38,434 nucleotides of DNA from NCBI RefSeq assembly GCF_003436425.1, contig NZ_QSPK01000017.1, positions 1-38,434 of the forward strand, read 5' to 3'. The notes beneath the pieces were generated by a model. That model was not told where the DNA came from. It saw only the letters and a list, made by a program, of their open reading frames with translations, and did not search any database. This stretch comes from Eubacterium sp. TM05-53. GTDB lineage: Bacteria > Bacillota_I > Bacilli_A > Erysipelotrichales > Erysipelotrichaceae. The position numbers were made by a program, and so were the translations under genes. Positions 31,933 through 38,434 of this stretch are shown one piece after another (position 1 is the stretch's first letter; every line of letters starts with the position of its first letter).

Positions 31933-32832
31933 ATGAAAACACAAAATATCATTACAGTCAAGCCTCAGGGCTATTGCGGCGGGGTTTTAAAAGCCATTGA
32001 AGTCGCAAAGAAAACACGAATTCAATATCCAAATCAAAAGATTACTATTTTAGGTAATCTTGTGCACAATCAATACGTCAAAAAGGCTCTTCAATATTAT
32101 TCGATTGATACGATTGAAGATAAGACGAAAACACGTTATGAATTATTAAACGAAATCAACGAAGGTATCGTCATCTTTACCGCGCATGGTGTCAGTCCTA
32201 AAGTCTATGAAAAGGCCAAAGAAAAGGGACTCGTCTTAGTGGATGCGAGTTGTCCGTTTGTACTTCAAACCCAAAGAATCGTGAAACAATATCTAGATGA
32301 AGGCTATACCATTTTCTATATTGGCAAAAATAAACATCCTGAAGCCGAATCCATTTATACAATGAGTAAACATGTCTATTTGATTGAGCCACATAAAGAA
32401 ATTCCAGATATAAGTACATCCAAAATCTTTGTGACCAATCAAACGACGATGTCCATCTATGAATTAAAGGATACTTTTGATAAAATCAAAAAGTTATATC
32501 CTTCAGCCATCTTCCATGATGAAATCTGTAACGCCACACGTGTTCGTCAACAGGCTATCTTAGATTTAAAAGATGTTGATTGTTTGATCGTAGTGGGAGA
32601 TCCTACAAGTAATAACTCCCAAAAGCTTGTAGATATTGGAAAACAGGCAGGAATCCAACATGTCTTCTCGATTCAAACGGTTGAAGATATTGATAAGAAA
32701 GATTTTGAGATGTATACATCGATTGCGATTACCAGTGGTGCAAGTACCCCAACGTATTTAACGAATCAAGTAAAGGATTATTTATCTTTGGATATTGAAA
32801 AACCAAAAATCCGTATTCAGGACATTCTCTGA
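31933..32832 (+). CDS. ispH: 4-hydroxy-3-methylbut-2-enyl diphosphate reductase IspH
   Basis: 299 aa. IspH reduces HMBPP to IPP and DMAPP, the last step of the MEP pathway. The three cluster cysteines are visible in GYCGGVLKAI, VDASCPFV and DEICNATRVRQQA. TNQTTMS and VGDPTSNNSQKL are the substrate-binding motifs. The gene probably has a leaderless mRNA (see promoter). Its 3' end overlaps the convergent trmK by 16 bases, with the terminator inside the overlap. Confidence 0.96.
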   Translation: MKTQNIITVKPQGYCGGVLKAIEVAKKTRIQYPNQKITILGNLVHNQYVKKALQYYSIDTIEDKTKTRYELLNEINEGIVIFTAHGVSPKVYEKAKEKGLVLVDASCPFVLQTQRIVKQYLDEGYTIFYIGKNKHPEAESIYTMSKHVYLIEPHKEIPDISTSKIFVTNQTTMSIYELKDTFDKIKKLYPSAIFHDEICNATRVRQQAILDLKDVDCLIVVGDPTSNNSQKLVDIGKQAGIQHVFSIQTVEDIDKKDFEMYTSIAITSGASTPTYLTNQVKDYLSLDIEKPKIRIQDIL

Positions 32833-32846
32833 GTACGGATTTCTTT
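32807..32846. terminator. bidirectional terminator inside the ispH/trmK 3' overlap
   Basis: AAATCCGTA (32807-32815) and TACGGATTT (32834-32842) form a 9-bp stem, extended by TTCAG with CTGAG. TCTTTT follows on the plus strand and TTTGGTTTTTC follows on the minus strand. Both stop codons lie in the hairpin. Confidence 0.8.
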
Positions 32847-33470
32847 TATATATTCAATTTTTTCAAGAAATTCAGGTTTATTGACTTTGGATAAAATATT
32901 TTTGTATTTATTCTCTTCAAAATCTAAATACGATGCATACGTTTCATCCATCTGCATATTTACACCATAGTAAAGTTCAGAATTAGAAACTTCTTGTTTC
33001 GTATCTGCACAAACACAATCTAGAATTGGATAGTAGTGTCCATGATCATAGATCATTTTTTCGCGTACGATATGAATGTGATGTTCGTGTAAATACTCTC
33101 TTAAGGCATAATCATCTTTATGACTGGATAATAAAAGGCGTAAACCAGGATACAAATTTCCTTTTGATAGGATATCGATAATCAGTTTTCCTCCCATGCC
33201 ACAAATAATGATTTGGTCTACATCGCTTTCTAAACCTTGAATGCCATCTAATAATCGACAAGATACTAAATCGGATAAGTGATTATCAACGATTGTTTTC
33301 TTGGCATTATTTAATGGGCCTTGGGCTACATCACAGGCATAACCCTTTTTAGATTGATGATTCAGGATGGCGTTGCAAACAACGTAGGCATGATCACAGC
33401 CAATGTCCGCAATGCACTCTCCATTCACCCATTCTAATATTTCTTGAATTCGATTCGAACAAGGTATCAT
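32817..33470 (-). CDS. trmK: tRNA (adenine22-N1)-methyltransferase TrmK
   Basis: 217 aa. A Rossmann methyltransferase with the SAM motif CIADIGCDHAYV near residue 18 and IIICGMGGKLIIDIL near residue 88, both typical of TrmK. It methylates A22 of tRNA in Gram-positives. The ATG overlaps the rpoD stop by one base (TAATG), so it is coupled to the glyS-dnaG-rpoD operon, its usual place in Firmicutes. Confidence 0.94.
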   Translation of the reverse strand: MIPCSNRIQEILEWVNGECIADIGCDHAYVVCNAILNHQSKKGYACDVAQGPLNNAKKTIVDNHLSDLVSCRLLDGIQGLESDVDQIIICGMGGKLIIDILSKGNLYPGLRLLLSSHKDDYALREYLHEHHIHIVREKMIYDHGHYYPILDCVCADTKQEVSNSELYYGVNMQMDETYASYLDFEENKYKNILSKVNKPEFLEKIEYIKEIRTQRMS

Positions 33471-34693
33471 TATTTTACGAAATCTCTTAAACGCTTGCAG
33501 CGATTTGGATTTTTCAATTTACGTAATGCCTTCGCTTCGATCTGACGAATACGTTCACGTGTTACGTTGAATTCTTTACCAACTTCTTCAAGTGTACGTG
33601 TTCTTCCATCTAACAAGCCAAAACGCAAACGCAATACTTTTTCTTCACGTTCTGTAAGTCCTTGTAGAACGGCATTGATTTCATCTTTTAATAATTGATT
33701 GTTTGTGTAATCATCTGGAGATAATGTATCTTTATCTTCAATGAAGTCACCTAAGTGAGAGTCATCTTCTTCACCGATTGGTGTTTCTAGACTGACTGGA
33801 TCTAAGGCAATCTTCTGAATTTCACGAACTTTTTCAGCCGAGATGTTTTCCATCTTTTCAGCAATTTCTTCTGGCAATGGGTCACGACCTAAGTCTTGTA
33901 CCAATTGACGTTGAATACGTGTTAGTTTATTGATGGTTTCAACCATGTGTACGGGAATACGAATGGTACGTGCCTGGTCAGCAATCGCACGAGTGATCGA
34001 TTGACGAATCCACCATGTCGCATAAGTTGAGAATTTGAATCCTTTTGTGTAGTCAAATTTTTCAACGGCTTTGATTAGACCACAGTTTCCTTCTTGAATC
34101 AAATCCAAGAACAACATGCCACGTCCTACATATTTTTTAGCGATAGAAACAACCAAACGAAGGTTTGAAGAAATCAATGTTTGTTTGGCTTGTTCACCAT
34201 CCGCAATGACTTTTGCGAGTTTCTTTTTCTCTTCATCACTTAAATCTGGGTTTTTCATCGCTTCTTTGGCTTCTTCTCCTTCTTGGATCTGACGCGCAAT
34301 GATGGGCTCTTCTTTTGGATCCAACAATGGGATTTGACCAATTTCTTTTAGATACATTTTAACAGGGTCATTGATTTTGGCATGAGATGCATTGGCGAAT
34401 GTTTTTTCCAATTGAGAAATTTCTTCCGCAATTGAATCTTCTTCGTCTAAATCCTCATCACTTAGATCATCGTCTAAGACTTCATCCTCATCTAATTCTT
34501 CCCCATCGATAAATTCGATTAAGTTTTCGTCGATCCAGTTATATAGATCGTCCATTGTATCATCATCTAAATTTAAAGCACTTACCGCATCTAAGAATTG
34601 TTTTTGGGAAACATCGGCATTTTCTTCTTTACTCTTTAGTAAGAATTCTTTTGCCTCTTCTAAGCTTGTAAACTTTAATTTTTCATTTGCCAT
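33470..34693 (-). CDS. rpoD: primary sigma factor RpoD (SigA)
   Basis: 407 aa. The N-terminal region 1.1 is strongly acidic (a run of Asp/Glu at about 60-90). Regions 1.2 ([16 protein letters not shown]), 2 ([20 protein letters not shown] and [11 protein letters not shown]), 3 and 4 ([20 protein letters not shown] and [15 protein letters not shown]) are complete. The start at 34693 has AAGGAAGGATG upstream; an earlier ATG at 34726 lies inside dnaG. It is separated from dnaG by four bases. Confidence 0.97.
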   Translation of the reverse strand: MANEKLKFTSLEEAKEFLLKSKEENADVSQKQFLDAVSALNLDDDTMDDLYNWIDENLIEFIDGEELDEDEVLDDDLSDEDLDEEDSIAEEISQLEKTFANASHAKINDPVKMYLKEIGQIPLLDPKEEPIIARQIQEGEEAKEAMKNPDLSDEEKKKLAKVIADGEQAKQTLISSNLRLVVSIAKKYVGRGMLFLDLIQEGNCGLIKAVEKFDYTKGFKFSTYATWWIRQSITRAIADQARTIRIPVHMVETINKLTRIQRQLVQDLGRDPLPEEIAEKMENISAEKVREIQKIALDPVSLETPIGEEDDSHLGDFIEDKDTLSPDDYTNNQLLKDEINAVLQGLTEREEKVLRLRFGLLDGRTRTLEEVGKEFNVTRERIRQIEAKALRKLKNPNRCKRLRDFVK

Positions 34694-34697
34694 ACTT

Positions 34698-36467
34698 TCA
34701 TCCTTCCTTTCGATGTAAGATTTCATTTCGTTGAATAATTAATTCCTGTTTTTTACTAGCCAAGGAAATCTTTAACATCGGATCTTGCACATTCTTGATC
34801 TGATCATTGAGATTGTCAATTTGGGCTTGTAAAGTACATTCTTTGATCTTCATTAAACTATCGTTAAAGAAGTCTTCATTATATCCATCAACATGAAATG
34901 GATTTTCCATTAGGCTTACTAACAAATTACGGACATCTTCTTTTTCAATGTAGCTCATGAGTACATCAAAATCGATGTGGTCCATATTTCGATACATGTC
35001 GTAACAATATAATGACAATTCTTCGCAGACTGGATCTTGGAAAAAACCAATCTGATCTTTGAATTGATCGGCCGCAAGTTTACTGTTTAGAATCATCCAT
35101 AAAACACCGTGTTCGGCAAGTGTTCTTCCATTTTTTAATGGCTCTATATTTCGAACCACAGCCGGTTTATTTCTAGATTCTTTTTTGGATACCGGAATAT
35201 TTTGATTTTGATGTGATAAATCAAATCCGGTCAAATCTTTGATACGAGAATAATAATCGGCCTTTTCAAAGTCGGTACATGTTCTTTCAATGAAAGACTG
35301 CATTTCCGATGTGAATTTTTTCTTATCCTCGTAATTATCTAAATCATATTGGTTCGGTAAATAATCCAATAAAAATTCTACAAATGAAACAGTTTTATGA
35401 ACGGATAAATAGAGTTCATCTTTTCCGAGTTCATTAAAGATTTCATCGGGATCTTTACCGGTTGTATTTTTTACTATGGAAAAGTTCAATCCGTAATCGA
35501 CGGCTAACTTTCCAAACTTATAGGTTGCTGCTTTACCAGCTTTATCCCCATCGTAACAGACAACCAAAGGAACGTTTAAGCGTTTTAATAACGTCATTTG
35601 TTCTTTTGTACAAGCCGTTCCTAAACAGGCAATACTTTCATGAATATCAGCTTTTTCAAAGGCAATGACATCCATAGCCCCTTCGACTAATATGCATCGC
35701 TTGTTCTTTTTCGCAAATTCTTTGGCTCTATGATAATTAAAAATCAAATTGCCCTTGTGATAGATCTTTGTTTCAGAAGTATTGATATATTTGGCTACAT
35801 CCTTATCTTCATTTAGGCGCCTGGCCGTAAATCCAACGGGATTTCCATTTTCATCATGAATGGGAATCATCAATCGATTGTCGAATACGGCATAGGTATT
35901 TAGATCGTGAGTACGAATTAAACCTGTATCTGTTAGTATTTGTTCGTTAAAACCTTTTGCCTTGAGATACTTCACACTACGACTCGATTCAGGTGCATAC
36001 CCAATCTCAAATCTTTTTATAATATCTTCATTTATTTTTCTTTGACTTAAATACCTTTTTACACTTTCGCCATTTTCACTCTCTAACTCAAATGTTAAAA
36101 AGCGAATATACGATTGAATGCAGTCATATAAAGGCTGATTTTGATCAACCTTAGGTTGAAACTGAGACTTATCCAAATGTAGTGGATAATGTATCAGTTC
36201 AGCAACCTTACAAACGGCTTCTAGAAAGGAAATGTTTTCAATCTTTTGAACGAATGTGAAGACATTTCCTCCTGTACCACATACGAAACATTTAAATATT
36301 TGTTTATCGGTTGAAATCGATAAACTTGGATCGTGATCATCATGAAATGGACAAATGGCTTTATAATTTTTGCCTTGTTTTTCTAATGTGATATAACGGG
36401 ACATCACATCAACAATATCGGCCTGCTGACGAATGGCCTTTATATCCTCTTCTGATATCCAGCTCAT
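34698..36467 (-). CDS. dnaG: DNA primase DnaG
   Basis: 589 aa. The CHC2 zinc finger is seen in [14 protein letters not shown] and [15 protein letters not shown]. The catalytic core has TOPRIM motifs [14 protein letters not shown] and [15 protein letters not shown]-terminal helicase-interaction region (about 430-589) follows. The ATG overlaps the glyS stop by one base (TAATG). It is the second gene of the glyS-dnaG-rpoD-trmK operon. Confidence 0.97.
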   Translation of the reverse strand: MSWISEEDIKAIRQQADIVDVMSRYITLEKQGKNYKAICPFHDDHDPSLSISTDKQIFKCFVCGTGGNVFTFVQKIENISFLEAVCKVAELIHYPLHLDKSQFQPKVDQNQPLYDCIQSYIRFLTFELESENGESVKRYLSQRKINEDIIKRFEIGYAPESSRSVKYLKAKGFNEQILTDTGLIRTHDLNTYAVFDNRLMIPIHDENGNPVGFTARRLNEDKDVAKYINTSETKIYHKGNLIFNYHRAKEFAKKNKRCILVEGAMDVIAFEKADIHESIACLGTACTKEQMTLLKRLNVPLVVCYDGDKAGKAATYKFGKLAVDYGLNFSIVKNTTGKDPDEIFNELGKDELYLSVHKTVSFVEFLLDYLPNQYDLDNYEDKKKFTSEMQSFIERTCTDFEKADYYSRIKDLTGFDLSHQNQNIPVSKKESRNKPAVVRNIEPLKNGRTLAEHGVLWMILNSKLAADQFKDQIGFFQDPVCEELSLYCYDMYRNMDHIDFDVLMSYIEKEDVRNLLVSLMENPFHVDGYNEDFFNDSLMKIKECTLQAQIDNLNDQIKNVQDPMLKISLASKKQELIIQRNEILHRKEG

Positions 36468-37846
36468 TAAAATTCAATTCTTTTTTCAATATATGAAACA
36501 AGGTCATCTAAAGCGATACGTTCTTGTTGCATAGTATCACGATCTCTGACAGTTACACATCCATCGTTAGCTGTTTCAAAGTCAACGGTTACACAGAATG
36601 GTGTACCAATCGCATCTTGACGACGGTAACGTTTACCAATGCTTTGTGCATCATCATAGGTTACGCTAAAGTGTTTAGCTAATTTAGCGAATACTTCATC
36701 ACCTTGATCCGATAATTTCTTACTTAGTGGAAGTACAGCTACTTTATATGGAGCTAATGCTGGGTGTAATTTTAAAACGACACGAGAATCATTTTCCAAT
36801 TGTTCTTCTTGGTAAGCTTCACACATCACTGCCAACATCAAACGTTCAACACCGACACTTGGTTCGATAACGTATGGAATGTATTTTTCGTTAGCTTCTT
36901 GATCAAAGTATTCTAAGTTTTGTTTAGAAGTTGTCTGGTGTGCTTTTAAGTCAAAGTCAGTACGGTCGGCGATACCCCATAATTCACCCCATCCGATAGG
37001 TTCAGAGAAGTGGTATTCGATATCACTTGTACCATTTGAGTAGTGTGCTAATTCTTCAGGATCATGTGCACGTAAACGAACGTTTTCTTCGTTGATACCT
37101 AAGTCTTTTAAGAATTGAACACAGTTTTTACAATAGTATTCAAACCAATCTAAATCTGTACCTGGTTTACAGAAGAATTCCAATTCCATCTGTTCGAATT
37201 CACGTGTACGGAAAATGAAGTTTCCTGGTGTGATTTCGTTACGGAAACTCTTACCAATCTGTCCAATACCGAATGGTAATTTTTTACGCATTGTTCTTTG
37301 TACGTTTTTAAAGTTGACAAAGATACCTTGTGCTGTTTCTGGACGCAAGTAGATTGTACTTTTCGCATCTTCTAATACACCTTGGAATGTTTTGAACATC
37401 AAGTTAAATTGACGAATGTTTGTGAAGTTTTTAGCACCACATTTTGGACATGTGATTTCATGTTCAGCGATATATTTTTCCATATCTTCATTGGACATAC
37501 CACCACAGTTTACTGTGTGATTGCTCGCTTCTTCTATCAATTGATCCGCTCTGAAACGGCTCTTACATTCTTTACAATCCATTAATGGATCACTGAATCC
37601 TCCAACGTGACCACTGGCAACCCATACATTAGGGTTCATTAAGATTGCACTCTGCAAACCTACATTGTGTTCACTTTCCTGGATGAAACGTTTCCACCAT
37701 GCATTTTTAATATTGTTCTTTAATTCAATGCCTAAAGGACCAAAATCCCAAGTATTTGCCAAACCACCATAAATTTCTGAACCTTGGTAAACAAATCCAG
37801 AGGTTTTCATGTGATTTACTACATCATTGAATGTCTTTTCGTTCAT
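36467..37846 (-). CDS. glyS: glycyl-tRNA synthetase, homodimeric type
   Basis: 459 aa, class II GlyRS of the single-chain type (GlyQS/GRS1-like). [20 protein letters not shown] opens the core, motif 2 is around [19 protein letters not shown] and motif 3 around [11 protein letters not shown] Cys-rich insertion (CKECKSRF and CPKCGAKNF) is present. The C-terminal anticodon-binding domain starts near [16 protein letters not shown]. The start at 37846 has GAGGT; the frame back to 37909 covers the 5' leader. No T-box sequence is present upstream, unlike the other three synthetases here. Confidence 0.96.
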   Translation of the reverse strand: MNEKTFNDVVNHMKTSGFVYQGSEIYGGLANTWDFGPLGIELKNNIKNAWWKRFIQESEHNVGLQSAILMNPNVWVASGHVGGFSDPLMDCKECKSRFRADQLIEEASNHTVNCGGMSNEDMEKYIAEHEITCPKCGAKNFTNIRQFNLMFKTFQGVLEDAKSTIYLRPETAQGIFVNFKNVQRTMRKKLPFGIGQIGKSFRNEITPGNFIFRTREFEQMELEFFCKPGTDLDWFEYYCKNCVQFLKDLGINEENVRLRAHDPEELAHYSNGTSDIEYHFSEPIGWGELWGIADRTDFDLKAHQTTSKQNLEYFDQEANEKYIPYVIEPSVGVERLMLAVMCEAYQEEQLENDSRVVLKLHPALAPYKVAVLPLSKKLSDQGDEVFAKLAKHFSVTYDDAQSIGKRYRRQDAIGTPFCVTVDFETANDGCVTVRDRDTMQQERIALDDLVSYIEKRIEF

Positions 37847-37897
37847 GTTATTTACCTCATTTCTTTCATGTATACAGACAAAAGGATACACTTTCAT

Positions 37898-37903
37898 ATT
37901 ATA
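37898..37903 (-). promoter_or_regulatory. -10 of the glyS-dnaG-rpoD-trmK operon
   Basis: Minus strand TATAAT, about 50 nt before the glyS ATG. The spacing to the TTGTTG upstream is wrong for a -35, so only the -10 is supported. Confidence 0.5.
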
Positions 37904-37948
37904 TCCCATTTATCAACAAATTTCTAGACTAAATCCAAAGACAGGCAT

Positions 37949-37989
37949 AAAAAAAGCCCATCAAATCATATAAAATGATTTGTATGGGC
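37949..37989 (-). terminator. terminator upstream of glyS
   Basis: Minus strand GCCCAT-ACAAATCAT pairs with ATGATTTG-ATGGGC with one bulged base, followed by seven U. It ends leftward transcription entering from the right, where only a plus-strand IS91 gene is now seen. It probably belongs to a minus-strand gene displaced by that element. Confidence 0.75.
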
Positions 37990-38008
37990 GCTTTTCATTT
38001 GCCAAGTC

Positions 38009-38037
38009 TTGTTTACATCTCTATTTAATTCTATACT
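38009..38037 (+). promoter_or_regulatory. possible promoter of the IS91-type transposase
   Basis: TTGTTT (38009-38014), 17 bp, TATACT (38032-38037), then six bases to the ATG at 38044. There is no ribosome site, so this could be another leaderless transcript; the -35 is weak. Confidence 0.45.
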
Positions 38038-38043
38038 TCAATT

Positions 38044-38434
38044 ATGGACACAACTTATCATTCAAACATTCCAGTTGAAGCTCTATCTCTTTTAGATTGT
38101 GATGTTCGAAATTTCGATTTCAATCACCCTATCAAAAATATCTTCTTCGATAATATTGACTATATTCGAAAACTAGATGCTTCTGGTAAAGCTCGTCCTT
38201 GTATTTTAGACAATGTAGAACGTTCTCTTCTTTGCCATACATGCTATCTTGGTTTTGATCAGTTTGAATGTACGGATTGTGACAACTGGAATATTATTCC
38301 ACATTCTTGTCATTCTAGATTTTGTAATGCATGTGGTGTTAAATATGCCAAACAGCTTGCAGCCAAGGCTACCTCTTTTTGTCTTGACTGCCCTCATAGA
38401 CACATTGTCTTTACTATTCCTGAAGAACTTAGAA
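38044..38434 (+). CDS. IS91-family (HUH, Y2) transposase, N-terminal part, cut by window end
   Basis: 130 codons are open to the end of the window with no stop. The region holds a zinc-binding domain with paired cysteines: LLCHTCYLGF, FECTDCDNW, HSCHSRFCNACG. The sequence then runs into CPHRHIVFTIPEELR, the junction to the Y2-transposase domain in IS91-like elements, where HRH and the following strand lead to the HUH site. The catalytic tyrosines lie beyond the window. It belongs to a rolling-circle type insertion sequence. Its left end must lie between about 37990 and 38043. Confidence 0.88.
   Translation, partial: MDTTYHSNIPVEALSLLDCDVRNFDFNHPIKNIFFDNIDYIRKLDASGKARPCILDNVERSLLCHTCYLGFDQFECTDCDNWNIIPHSCHSRFCNACGVKYAKQLAAKATSFCLDCPHRHIVFTIPEELR

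Noticed and set aside
37847..37990. possible T-box upstream of glyS
   Set aside because: No AAGGTGGTACCGCG-like sequence, specifier or antiterminator is present; the hairpin here is a plain terminator upstream of the glyS -10.
1..38434. CRISPR arrays, tRNA or rRNA genes, prophage
   Set aside because: No regularly spaced repeats, cloverleaf or rRNA segments and no phage structural genes were seen anywhere in the window.

Overview
The window is low-GC chromosomal DNA of a Gram-positive (Bacillota/Firmicutes) anaerobe. I see sepF and ylmH next to ileS, a comG pseudopilus operon, three T-box-controlled aminoacyl-tRNA synthetases, a glyS-dnaG-rpoD-trmK block, strong GGAGG ribosome sites, and an Rnf complex in clostridial gene order (C-D-G-E-A-B). 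Overall gene content is most like Erysipelotrichia, but this assignment is an inference without any database search.

Layout. 1-1762: rqcH (ribosome rescue). 1767-7684: an Rnf ion-translocating oxidoreductase operon on the minus strand, with the flavin transferase gene apbE divergent from it. The rnfB gene lacks the ferredoxin half and is preceded by a 60-codon Cys-rich membrane ORF. 7707-12512: ileS with T-box, ylmH, sepF, hpf. 12661-13943: a DAHP synthase gene preceded by a 13-codon Tyr/Phe leader peptide and two tandem terminator hairpins, which looks like an attenuator. 13944-15660: a possible small structured RNA and an IS110-family element with a frameshifted transposase and a candidate bridge RNA. 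15722-16651: radical SAM protein. 16668-22100: tyrS and leuS, each with a T-box, flanking a FemABX aminoacyl-tRNA-dependent ligase. 22087-25522: comGA-GG. 25566-28533: MBL-fold hydrolase, rpmG, class B PBP. 28636-32832: ispG, nfo, cshB-like helicase, ispH. 32817-37846: trmK, rpoD, dnaG, glyS. 38044-end: the start of an IS91-family transposase, cut by the window edge.

How the genes fit together. The Rnf complex couples ferredoxin:NAD redox chemistry to ion transport, and ApbE would attach FMN to RnfG and RnfD. Much of the rest is translation (IleRS, TyrRS, LeuRS, GlyRS, HPF, L33, TrmK, RqcH) and wall/division (SepF, YlmH, PBP, FemX). Regulation is largely RNA-based: three T-boxes reading ATC, TAC and CTT, plus the aromatic leader. 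At least two genes (apbE, ispH) appear to make leaderless mRNAs from promoters of identical geometry. Convergent genes repeatedly share one bidirectional terminator that reaches into their last codons.

The observations most worth following are the aromatic leader peptide in front of the DAHP synthase, the reduced RnfB with its Cys-rich partner ORF, and the two structured RNA candidates between 13973 and 14303.
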